From positions 372,001 through 436,000 of the forward strand of contig NZ_QUNO01000001.1 of assembly GCF_003387475.1 (NCBI RefSeq): DNA of 64,000 nucleotides. Reading direction: 5' to 3'. Under the pieces are notes generated by a model. That model had not been told where the DNA came from and made no database searches. It saw only the letters and a program-made list of their open reading frames with translations. Source of the DNA: Kutzneria buriramensis. GTDB lineage: Bacteria; Actinomycetota; Actinomycetes; Mycobacteriales; Pseudonocardiaceae. The translations under genes were made by a program, and so were the position numbers. Positions 26,106-34,063 of the stretch are shown piece by piece (position 1 is the stretch's first letter; each line of letters begins with the position of its first letter).

Positions 26106-27266
26106 GTGTCCTCCTCCCGGCTCGCCGTCCTGACCACGGCGCTCGCCCTCGCCCTGACCGCCTGCTCGGGAATGTCGGCAGCGCCGACACCCACCAAGTC
26201 ACCGGTCGACTACAGCGCCCAGGCGCTGCAGGCCACCCAGGCCGCCATCAGCGGCACCTATCACGAGCCGTCCTCCCAGCCCCGGCCGGCGGCGCGCAAC
26301 AAGAAGCTGGCGGTGATCTCGTCCGGCCAGAACGCCATCAGCTCGCTGGTGCCGGCCAGCGCCGTGATGGAGGCGGCGGCCACCATCGGCTGGGACGCCA
26401 AGCTGTACGACGGCAAGCTGGACCCGAAGTCCTGGCCGGGACTAGTCAGCCAGGCGGTGGCCAACGGCGCTCAGGGCATCGTGCTGGTGGCGGTGGACTG
26501 CCCGGCCGTGGCCCAGCCGCTGGCCGAGGCCAAGGCCAAGGGCATCAAGATCGTCGGCATCTTCGCGTTCGACTGCAACGACGTGCTCTTCGGCGGGACA
26601 GCGCCGTCACTGTTCAGCTCCTACGTGGACTTCGGGCCGCCGGTGAACCGGAACATCGCGGACTTCTCCCAGCTCTACGGCGCCGACCAGGCCAACACGG
26701 TCATCGCGCAGACCGACGGCAAGGCCAAGGTGGTCCTGGTGACGGACAACGAGTTCACCTCGATCCGACACACCATCCAGGGCTTCCGGGACACCATCAC
26801 CAAGTGCACCACCTGTTCCATCGTGGCCGAGGTGGACATCAAGGCCGCCGACCTCACCACGCCGGCTGCCGCTGCGAGCGTGCTGAAGGTCCTGCACGAC
26901 CATCCTGACGCGAACGCCGTGAAGAGTCCGTATACCGCCGCGACGCTGGCCGCGGTGAGCCCGGCGGTGATGAAGTCCGGGCGTGCCGCCTCGCTGTATG
27001 TCATGGGCGGCGAGGGATTCGAGCCGGAACTCGACCTGATCCGCAAGCACGAAGGACTGTCCGCGGTCACCGTCATCCCCTCCGACTGGTACGGCTGGGC
27101 GGCCGTGGACACGGTGAACAGCCTGTTCATCGGGCAGCAACCGGCCGATTCCGGACTCGGCTGGCAGCTCATCGACGACGAGGTGAACCCGCCGTCGAAC
27201 AACGCGTACAAACCGACAATCGACTTCCGAAGCGCATATCGGGCCGCGTGGGGAAGGGCCGACTGA
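26106..27266 (+). CDS. Sugar-type ABC transporter substrate-binding lipoprotein
   Basis: Protein of 386 residues. The signal peptide ends at a lipobox, ALTAC, giving a lipid-anchored Cys near residue 21. The mature part is a type-1 periplasmic-binding fold, with KKLAVISSGQNAISS, AQGIVLVAVDCPAVAQPLAEAKAKGIKIVG, KVVLVTDNEF and VTVIPSDWYGWAAVDTVN. GAAAGG precedes the GTG start at 26106. No cognate ATPase or permease lies nearby, so it is an orphan binding protein. It might serve a distant transporter or act as a sensor. Confidence 0.78.
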   Translation: MSSSRLAVLTTALALALTACSGMSAAPTPTKSPVDYSAQALQATQAAISGTYHEPSSQPRPAARNKKLAVISSGQNAISSLVPASAVMEAAATIGWDAKLYDGKLDPKSWPGLVSQAVANGAQGIVLVAVDCPAVAQPLAEAKAKGIKIVGIFAFDCNDVLFGGTAPSLFSSYVDFGPPVNRNIADFSQLYGADQANTVIAQTDGKAKVVLVTDNEFTSIRHTIQGFRDTITKCTTCSIVAEVDIKAADLTTPAAAASVLKVLHDHPDANAVKSPYTAATLAAVSPAVMKSGRAASLYVMGGEGFEPELDLIRKHEGLSAVTVIPSDWYGWAAVDTVNSLFIGQQPADSGLGWQLIDDEVNPPSNNAYKPTIDFRSAYRAAWGRAD

Positions 27267-27408
27267 GCACCTTCAGCTAACTCACAGGCAGCATCCAGTC
27301 TGACGACAGGCTGAACACAGAGGATCAGGGTGTTGACAACCGCCCTGGGGCCTTGAAGTTGCTGCCGCGCTCCCCCCAGGCCAGGGATGCGAGCAGAGTG
27401 AGGACCTC

Positions 27409-28728
27409 GTGTTGTCGAGAATTCGACTGCGCTTGACCAGACGGTCGGTGATCATCATCGTGGCCGCGGTCGTGGTGGCGACGGGCGGCGGCATCGCATG
27501 GGCCGCCACCCGTCCGACCGCGGACGCGTCGACCACGTCGTTCGCCACGGCGACGACCGCCACGCTCAAGCAGACCGTCTCCTCGTCCGGCACCATCGAG
27601 CCGGCGCAGCAGGAGAACCTGAACTTCGCGGTGTCCGGTCAGGTCACCGGCGTCACCGCGACGGTCGGCCAGCAGGTGACGGCGGGGCAGGCCCTGGCCA
27701 CCGTGAACTCGGCCGCGCTGGCGGCCAACGTCGCCGAGGCGCAGGCCACCGTCTCCACCGACCAGGCCCGGCTGACCAGCGACCAGACTGCCGGCGCGTC
27801 CAGCGCGCAGGTCACCGCCGACCAGGCCGCGGTCACCGCGGCCCAGAACTCCCTGAGCAACGCCCAGAACGCGCTCAGCGAGGCGACTCTCACGTCGCCG
27901 ATCGCCGGCACGGTCGCGGCGGTGAACCTGACCGTCGGGCAGCAGGTGTCGGGCGGCAGCACGTCCACCAGCAGCGGCGGCAGCGGATCCGGTGGGTCCG
28001 GCGGTGGTGGCGGCGCCGGCGGCGGTGGCGGTGGGGGCGGCGCCTCGACCGGCTCGTCGAGTTCGTCCAGCTCCGCCAGTTCCGCCCAGGTTGTGGTGAT
28101 CTCCACCGGCTCGTACATCGTCAACGCCAGCGTGGACGACACCGAGGTCGGTCAGATCAAGAACGGCGAGCAGGCGACCATCACCGCCAACGGCAGCACC
28201 CAGCCGGTGTACGGCACTGTCACCTCGGTGGCGATGCTGGCCAGCTCCTCCTCGACGGTGCCGAGCTATCCGGTGACCATCGGCGTCACCGGCACGCCGA
28301 CCGGCCTGTACCCGGGGGCCAGCGCGACCGTGGCGATAACGGTCAAGCAGGTCACCGACGCCGTGGTCGTGCCGACCGCCGCGATCCACTACGAGAACGG
28401 CAACGCGGTCGTCTACCAGATGTCCGGCGGCAAGCAGGTGTCCAAGCAGGTCACCACCGGCATGACCTCCGGCGGCCAGACCCAGATCACCAACGGACTG
28501 TCCGACGGTGACCAGGTGGTCGTGCCGACGCGCAACACCAGCACCAACGGCGGCACGCGAACCGGCACCGGCGGCACCACCGGCACGAACGGCCGCGGCA
28601 CCGGTGGCGGCGGATTCGGTGGCGGCGGTCTTGGCGGGGGCGGGTTCGGCGGCGGTGGATTCGGTGGTGGCGGCGGTGGTGGTGGCCGCGGCGCCGGCGG
28701 TGGCGGCGGCCAGGCGAACGGCGGCTGA
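27409..28728 (+). CDS. MacA-like efflux adaptor (HlyD/RND family) with Gly-rich tail
   Basis: Protein of 439 residues. One N-terminal membrane helix (about 12-32) is followed by a lipoyl-like half-motif (VSGQVTGVTATVGQQVTAGQALATVNS). A short helical hairpin rich in Ala/Gln/Asp and the second lipoyl half (SPIAGTVAAVNLTVGQQV) come next. A Ser/Gly-rich insertion and the beta-barrel region follow. The last 60 residues are almost only Gly with Thr, Asn, Phe and Arg. GTG 27409 or TTG 27412 may start it, with GAGTGAGG upstream. It is first in an operon with a MacB-type transporter. Confidence 0.85.
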   Translation: MLSRIRLRLTRRSVIIIVAAVVVATGGGIAWAATRPTADASTTSFATATTATLKQTVSSSGTIEPAQQENLNFAVSGQVTGVTATVGQQVTAGQALATVNSAALAANVAEAQATVSTDQARLTSDQTAGASSAQVTADQAAVTAAQNSLSNAQNALSEATLTSPIAGTVAAVNLTVGQQVSGGSTSTSSGGSGSGGSGGGGGAGGGGGGGGASTGSSSSSSSASSAQVVVISTGSYIVNASVDDTEVGQIKNGEQATITANGSTQPVYGTVTSVAMLASSSSTVPSYPVTIGVTGTPTGLYPGASATVAITVKQVTDAVVVPTAAIHYENGNAVVYQMSGGKQVSKQVTTGMTSGGQTQITNGLSDGDQVVVPTRNTSTNGGTRTGTGGTTGTNGRGTGGGGFGGGGLGGGGFGGGGFGGGGGGGGRGAGGGGGQANGG

Positions 28729-28731
28729 GCC

Positions 28732-29475
28732 ATGAGCCTCGACATGACGACCCCGATCCCCCCGGTGATCGGCGGCCCGAAGACGGTCATCGGCATCCAG
28801 GACGTCACCAAGATCTACAAGACCGGCTCGGTCGAGGTGGCCGCGCTCGGCGGCGTGTCGCTGCGCATCGACGAGGGCGAGTACGTGGCGATCATGGGGC
28901 CGTCCGGCTCCGGCAAGTCCACGCTGATGCACATCATCGGCTGCCTGGACGTCGCCACCTCGGGCAGCTACTTCCTGGCCGGCGAGGACGTCAGCGACCT
29001 GACGGAGAACGAGCTGGCGGTGATCCGCAACAAGCGGATCGGCTTCGTCTTCCAGCAGTTCAACCTGCTCACCTCGCTCACCGCGTGGCGCAACGTGGAA
29101 CTGCCGCTGAGCTACGCCGGCGTGCCGAAGTCGGAGCGCAAGCGCCGGGCCGTGGAGCAGCTGGAGCGGGTCGGCCTCGGCGACCGCGTGGAGCACAAGC
29201 CGACCGAGCTGTCCGGCGGCCAGCAGTCCCGCGTGGCGCTGGCCCGGGCGCTGGTCAACGTGCCGGCGCTGATCCTGGCCGACGAGCCGACCGGCGCGCT
29301 GGACTCCAAGGCCACCGCGGACGTGCTGAGCGTCTTCTCCGACCTGCACCGCGCCGGCCACACCATCGTGCTCATCACGCACGAGGAGGATGTGGCGGCG
29401 TGCGCGCAGCGGGTGGTGCGGCTGCGGGACGGGCTCATCGAGTCCGACACGATGAACGTGGGAGGTGCGGCGTAA
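28732..29475 (+). CDS. MacB/LolD-type ABC transporter ATP-binding protein
   Basis: Protein of 247 residues. Walker A is GPSGSGKS (56-63), with Q-loop FVFQQFNLL, signature LSGGQQSRVALARAL and Walker B LILADEPTGALD; the switch His is in LITHEEDVA. It powers the permease encoded next, which it overlaps by one base (TAATG). The start lies 3 nt after the adaptor stop. This ATPase class works by mechanotransmission rather than classic transport through the membrane. Confidence 0.93.
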   Translation: MSLDMTTPIPPVIGGPKTVIGIQDVTKIYKTGSVEVAALGGVSLRIDEGEYVAIMGPSGSGKSTLMHIIGCLDVATSGSYFLAGEDVSDLTENELAVIRNKRIGFVFQQFNLLTSLTAWRNVELPLSYAGVPKSERKRRAVEQLERVGLGDRVEHKPTELSGGQQSRVALARALVNVPALILADEPTGALDSKATADVLSVFSDLHRAGHTIVLITHEEDVAACAQRVVRLRDGLIESDTMNVGGAA

Positions 29476-30704
29476 TGGGGTGGCTCGAAACGCTGCGCAC
29501 CAGCTGGGACGCGATCCGCTCGCACCGCCTGCGGTCCGGGCTGACCATGCTCGGCATCCTCATCGGCATCGCGGCCGTCATCCTCACCGTCGGCCTCGGC
29601 GAGGGCGCGCAGCAGCAGGTCAGCAGTGCCATCAACGCGCTGGGCACGAACCTGCTCGTCGTCTCGCCCGGCAGCAGCACCACCGGCGGCGTGCGCGGCG
29701 GCTCCGGCACCTCGGTGTCGCTGACGGCCAGCGACGCCACGGCGTTGGGCGACAAGTCGGTCGCGCCGGACATCCAGGCCGTGGCCCCGAGCAACAGCCG
29801 CTCCGAGTCGCTGACCGCCGGCTCCACCAACTGGACGACGTCGGTGGTCGGCACCACCCCGGACTGGCTGGGCGTGCGCGCCCGCACCCTGTCCGAGGGC
29901 CGGTTCCTGTCCAATCAGGACGTCAGCGGCGAGGCGGCGAACGTGGTGCTGGGCACCACCACCGCGCAGCAGCTGTTCGGCTTCGCCGACCCGGTCGGCC
30001 GCACGGTGACCATCGGCAACGTGCCGTTCACGGTGGTCGGCGTGCTGGCCAGCGAGGGCACGTCGTCCGCGCAGAACCAGGACGACCAGGCGGTGGTGCC
30101 GATCAGCACCGCGTCCGACCGGATCTTCGGCGGCGCCACCCGCACGTCGGTGCAGTCGATCTACGTGGAGGCCACCACGGCGGACACGCTGTCCGCCGCC
30201 TACCAGGAAGCCAACCAGGAACTCCTGACGCTGCACCACATCACCGACCCGACCGCGGCCGATTTCACCATCGCCAGCCAGGAGTCGCTGCTGACGACGG
30301 CGACGTCGGTGAGCAAGACGCTGACCATCCTGCTCGGCGGCGTGGCAGCGCTGTCGCTGCTGGTCGGCGGCATCGGCGTCATGAACATCATGCTGGTGTC
30401 GGTGACCGAGCGGATCCGCGAGATCGGCCTGCGCAAGGCGCTGGGCGCGAGCCCCACGGTGATCCGGCGGCAGTTCCTGGTGGAGGCCTCGGTGCTCGGG
30501 CTGTCCGGCGGGATACTCGGCGCGCTGCTGGGGATCGTGGGCGCGCTGGTGCTGCCGGGCCTGATCTCCTCGACCATCACCGTGTCCCCGACGGCCACCG
30601 TGCTGGCCATCCTGACCTCGATCGCCATCGGCATGGCCTTCGGCGTGTACCCGGCCAGCCGGGCCGCCCGCCTGGCCCCGATCGACGCTCTCCGAAGCGA
30701 ATGA
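29475..30704 (+). CDS. MacB-type ABC transporter permease
   Basis: Protein of 409 residues with the MacB topology. One helix (about 20-43, LRSGLTMLGILIGIAAVILTV) is followed by a large extracytoplasmic MacB_PCD domain (about 45-270). Three helices of the FtsX domain end the protein (VAALSLLVGGIGVMNIMLVSVTERIREIGLRKALGAS, LGALLGIVGALVLPGL, ILTSIAIGMAFGVYPASRAARLAPIDALRSE). With the adaptors it probably exports or senses peptides, antibiotics or lipids at the envelope. The substrate is unknown. Confidence 0.92.
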   Translation: MGWLETLRTSWDAIRSHRLRSGLTMLGILIGIAAVILTVGLGEGAQQQVSSAINALGTNLLVVSPGSSTTGGVRGGSGTSVSLTASDATALGDKSVAPDIQAVAPSNSRSESLTAGSTNWTTSVVGTTPDWLGVRARTLSEGRFLSNQDVSGEAANVVLGTTTAQQLFGFADPVGRTVTIGNVPFTVVGVLASEGTSSAQNQDDQAVVPISTASDRIFGGATRTSVQSIYVEATTADTLSAAYQEANQELLTLHHITDPTAADFTIASQESLLTTATSVSKTLTILLGGVAALSLLVGGIGVMNIMLVSVTERIREIGLRKALGASPTVIRRQFLVEASVLGLSGGILGALLGIVGALVLPGLISSTITVSPTATVLAILTSIAIGMAFGVYPASRAARLAPIDALRSE

Positions 30705-30718
30705 GCTGGAGCCCAACG

Positions 30719-31576
30719 ATGTCCGTGCAGATCCGCAAGTCCGCCCCGGTCCTCGGACTGGTCGCCGGCGCGCTGGCGTTCACGCTCGCCGCGTGTGGCG
30801 GGTCGGCCCCCGCGCCGGCCGCCAACCAGGGCGGCAACAGCCAGCAGGGCCGCGGCGGCGGCGCGCCGCCCGGGGTGTTCGGCAGCATCGCCGCGGTGTC
30901 CGGCCAGACGCTCCAGGTGCAGAACCCGCAGAGCGGTCAGGTCGCGGTCAGCTACGACGGCTCGACCAAGATCACCAACTCGGTGGCCGGCGCGCTGAGC
31001 GACGTGACCTCCGGCGTGTGCGTGTCGGTGGTCGGCACGTCCACCGGGCAGGGCCAGCCGGTCAGCGCCACCGCCGTGACGATCACTCCGGCCGGCGCCA
31101 ACGGCTGCACGTTCGGCAACGGCGGCCAGCGGCCGTCCGGCTCGAACACGCCGCGTCCCTCCGGGTCTCGCGCGCCGCGGCCCAGCGGCAGCAACGGTCC
31201 CCGGCCCAGCACCGGCAACAACCCGGCCGGCGGCCCGCGCGCCTTCGGCGCCGTGACGGCCGTGTCCGCCACCGGCTTCACCGTGCACTCCACCTTCGGC
31301 ACGAACACCACCGACACCTCCGTCAACGTCACGTCGGCGACGACGTACACCAAGACCGTGACGGCCGACCCCAGCGTGTTGGTCGTGGGCGCGTGCGTTG
31401 CGGCGCAAGGCAAGGCCGACGACACCGGCGCGGTGGCGGCGACCTCGATCGCCGTGAGCAAGGCCGGCCCCAACGGCTGCACCGGCGGCTTCCGGGGTGG
31501 CTTCGGCGGCGGGCGCGGCGGTCGTGGCGGCAGCGGCGGCGGCCAGGGCGGCGGGAACGGCGGCGGCAATGGCTGA
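30719..31576 (+). CDS. DUF5666-type repeat lipoprotein with Gly-rich tail
   Basis: Protein of 285 residues. The signal peptide ends in lipobox LAAC. Two copies of a small beta-barrel-like unit follow (FGSIAAVSGQTLQVQNPQSGQVAVSYDGSTKI and FGAVTAVSATGFTVHSTFGTNTTDTSVNV). A linker of PRPSGS-type repeats lies between them, and the protein ends in about 30 residues of Gly with Arg, Phe and Asn. The two units match the DUF5666 style. It lies inside the transporter operon between the permease and a second adaptor and overlaps the latter. A surface accessory role is inferred. Confidence 0.75.
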   Translation: MSVQIRKSAPVLGLVAGALAFTLAACGGSAPAPAANQGGNSQQGRGGGAPPGVFGSIAAVSGQTLQVQNPQSGQVAVSYDGSTKITNSVAGALSDVTSGVCVSVVGTSTGQGQPVSATAVTITPAGANGCTFGNGGQRPSGSNTPRPSGSRAPRPSGSNGPRPSTGNNPAGGPRAFGAVTAVSATGFTVHSTFGTNTTDTSVNVTSATTYTKTVTADPSVLVVGACVAAQGKADDTGAVAATSIAVSKAGPNGCTGGFRGGFGGGRGGRGGSGGGQGGGNGGGNG

Positions 31577-33317
31577 CCGCAAGAAGGACGCCCGCAGAAG
31601 GGGTTTCCGCCGCTCCAGGGTGGTGATCGGCATCGTGGTGCTGGTCCTGCTCGGCGGCGGGGCCGCGGCCTTCGCCGCCACCCGGAGCAGCGGTCCCTCG
31701 TACCGGACGGCGATCGCCGGCCCGGCCTCGGTGACGTCGATGCTCAACGGCATCGGCACCGTGCAGCCGGTGTCCGAGGCGACGGTCAGCTTCCCGGTGT
31801 CCGGGCAGGTCGCGTCGGTGGCGGTGAAGCAGGGCGACCAGGTGACGTCCGGCCAGGTGCTGGCGTCGCTGAACACGACGACGCTGGCCGGCCAGGTCAG
31901 CACCGCGCAGTCCACTTTGGCCACCGCGCAGGCGAAGCTGGCGTCCGACCAGAACAGCCAGACCTCGGCGGCCACGCCGTCGACCCAGTCGTCGACGCCG
32001 TCCACCTCGAAGTCCTCCTCAAGCGGCGGTTCCTCGGCCAAGCTGACCGGGCTGCTGCGGTCCATTTCGGACGGTCAGAACGCGGTGCGCGGCGCGCAGC
32101 AGAAGGTGGACGCCGACGTGCAGTTCGCCGGGGCGGCGCTGAAGAAGGCGCAGGCCACCTGCCCGAACGTCATCCAGCAGCTCGGGGCCACCCCGCCCGC
32201 GACGGACCCGACCTCGACCCCGGCGGCCAAGGGCAAGGGCGGCGCCACGCCGCCGTCCGACGGCTCGGATCCGACGTCGACCACGCCCACGCCGCCGCCG
32301 ACCGCCCCGCCGGTCAACGTCAGCGACTGCACGGATCTGCTCCAGCAGGTCCAGGACGCGCAGGCCAAGACCGCCGCCGACGAGACGGCGCTGAGCCAGG
32401 CCGAGGCGTCGCTGTCGACCGCGCTGGGGCAGGCGGCCACCGCCGTTCAGCAGGCGTCGACGAGCGGCACCAGCATCACCACCGGCTCGGCCACGCCGAA
32501 GACGTCCTCCACACCGTCCACCGGCGGTGGCGGGCGCGGCGGTGGTGGCTCCTCGACGCCACCGTCGGCCGACCAGATCGCCGCCGACCAGGCCTCCGTG
32601 GACGCCGCCAACGCGCAGTTGGCCGCCAACCAGCAGAACATGGCCGCCGCGAGCCTGGTCAGCCCGATCGACGGCACCGTCGCGCAGGTGGACATCGCCG
32701 CCGGCCAGAACGCCTCGGCCAACTCGTCCACCGCCAAGATCGTGATCGTCGGCGCGGGCGGCAACCAGGTCACCACCGCCGTCAACGACAACCAGGTCGG
32801 GCAGGTCAAGCCCGGGCAGGCGGCGGCGATCACCCCGGACGGCGCGGGCAAGCCGCTGGCCGGCAAGGTCGTCTCCATCGGCGCGCTGGCCAGCACGACC
32901 TCCGGCGGCTCGGCCAGCTTCCCCGTGACGATCTCGCTGGACGGCAACGGCAAGGCCCTGTTCGCCGGGTCCACCGCGGCCGTGGCGATCACGCTGGGCA
33001 GCGCCAAGGCGGCCGTCACCGTGCCGACCTCGGCGGTGCACACCGTCGGCGCGAACAGCTTCGTGGCGACGCTGGTCGACGGCCAGTCCACGCTCAAGCG
33101 GGTCACCGTCGGCGTCATCGGCGCGACCGTCACCCAGATCACCGAGGGCCTCAACGCCGGCGACGAGGTGGTCCTGGCCGACCTGAGCCAGGCCCTGCCG
33201 ACCGCGACGACCGGCGCCGGCGCACGCGGCTTGACAGGCGGCGGAGGCGGCTTCCGCCAAGGTGGGGCCGGGGGCGGTGGGGGCGCCGCCGGTGGCGGCG
33301 GCCGGGCCGGCGGGTGA
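31569..33317 (+). CDS. Second HlyD/MacA-like efflux adaptor, long form, Gly-rich tail
   Basis: Protein of 582 residues. An Arg/Lys-rich start precedes one membrane helix (about 17-38). A lipoyl half-motif (VSGQVASVAVKQGDQVTSGQVLASLN) and an unusually long hairpin region (about 100-355) follow. The hairpin region is interrupted by Ser/Thr/Pro-rich linkers and two Cys residues. The second lipoyl half (SPIDGTVAQVDIAAGQNAS) and barrel domains follow. The tail is Gly-rich. The ATG overlaps the lipoprotein stop. It is larger than the first adaptor by about 140 residues, so the operon encodes two different adaptors for one transporter. Confidence 0.85.
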   Translation: MADRKKDARRRGFRRSRVVIGIVVLVLLGGGAAAFAATRSSGPSYRTAIAGPASVTSMLNGIGTVQPVSEATVSFPVSGQVASVAVKQGDQVTSGQVLASLNTTTLAGQVSTAQSTLATAQAKLASDQNSQTSAATPSTQSSTPSTSKSSSSGGSSAKLTGLLRSISDGQNAVRGAQQKVDADVQFAGAALKKAQATCPNVIQQLGATPPATDPTSTPAAKGKGGATPPSDGSDPTSTTPTPPPTAPPVNVSDCTDLLQQVQDAQAKTAADETALSQAEASLSTALGQAATAVQQASTSGTSITTGSATPKTSSTPSTGGGGRGGGGSSTPPSADQIAADQASVDAANAQLAANQQNMAAASLVSPIDGTVAQVDIAAGQNASANSSTAKIVIVGAGGNQVTTAVNDNQVGQVKPGQAAAITPDGAGKPLAGKVVSIGALASTTSGGSASFPVTISLDGNGKALFAGSTAAVAITLGSAKAAVTVPTSAVHTVGANSFVATLVDGQSTLKRVTVGVIGATVTQITEGLNAGDEVVLADLSQALPTATTGAGARGLTGGGGGFRQGGAGGGGGAAGGGGRAGG

Positions 33318-33352
33318 CGGCTGACACGTACGGCTCGGGTGTGGAGCACTAT

Positions 33353-34063
33353 GTGTCCATGCCCGAGCCAAGCAAGCGCAGCAGGCTGCTCGTCGTCGAG
33401 GACGAGCCCAGCATCCGGGAGTTGCTGGCCGCCAGCCTCCGGTTCGCCGGTTTCGACGTGGACACGGCGTCGACCGGCACGGACGCGCTGCGCAGCGTCG
33501 AGCGGGAGCGGCCGGACCTGATCCTGCTCGACGTGATGCTGCCCGACCGTGACGGCTTCGAGGTGGTGCGGCGGCTGCGCTCGGGCGGGCTGGGCGTGCC
33601 GGTGCTGTTCCTGACCGCGCGGGACGGGGCCGAGGACAAGATCACCGGGCTGACCATCGGCGGCGACGACTACGTCACCAAGCCGTTCAGCCTGGAGGAG
33701 GTCATCGCCCGGGTGAACGCCGTGCTGCGGCGCACCAAGGCCCAGCCCGAGCCGCCGGACAACCGGCTGCGCTACGCCGACCTGGAGCTGGAGGTGGACA
33801 GCCACGAGGTGCGCCGCGCCGGCCGCCTGGTGCAGCTGTCGCCGACCGAGTTCAAGCTGCTGCACTACCTGCTGCGCAACGCCGGCCGGGTGCTGTCCAA
33901 GGCGCAGATCCTGGACCAGGTTTGGCACTACGACTTCAACGGCGAGGCCGGCGTGGTCGAGTCGTACATCTCCTACCTGCGCCGCAAGGTCGACGACGTG
34001 GAGCCGCGGCTGATCCACACCGTCCGCGGCGTCGGCTACGTGCTACGGCAGTCCACGTCGTGA
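33353..34063 (+). CDS. OmpR-family response regulator
   Basis: Protein of 236 residues from GTG 33353. The receiver domain has the acidic pair in VVEDEPS, the phospho-acceptor Asp60 in LILLDVMLPDRDGF, and the switch Thr and Lys in LFLTARDG and YVTKPFS. The C-terminal winged helix reads LSPTEFKLLHYLLRNAGRVLSKAQILDQVWHYDFNGEAGVVESYISYLRRKVD. GGAG lies 6 nt before GTG 33353; ATG 33359 and GTG 33314 (overlapping the adaptor stop) are alternatives. It is coupled to the kinase gene by a 4-bp overlap and probably controls the efflux operon. It resembles the TrcR type. Confidence 0.92.
   Translation: MSMPEPSKRSRLLVVEDEPSIRELLAASLRFAGFDVDTASTGTDALRSVERERPDLILLDVMLPDRDGFEVVRRLRSGGLGVPVLFLTARDGAEDKITGLTIGGDDYVTKPFSLEEVIARVNAVLRRTKAQPEPPDNRLRYADLELEVDSHEVRRAGRLVQLSPTEFKLLHYLLRNAGRVLSKAQILDQVWHYDFNGEAGVVESYISYLRRKVDDVEPRLIHTVRGVGYVLRQSTS

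Noticed and set aside
27333-27360. Sigma-A-type promoter before the first efflux adaptor, with TTGACA at 27333
   Set aside because: No convincing -10 element lies 16-19 nt downstream, so the hexamer alone is not enough to call a promoter.
27325-29382. A 685-codon frame on the minus strand across the adaptor and ATPase genes
   Set aside because: Its product is low-complexity Gly/Arg/Ala without motifs, while the plus strand carries complete families in correct order with overlapping starts and stops.
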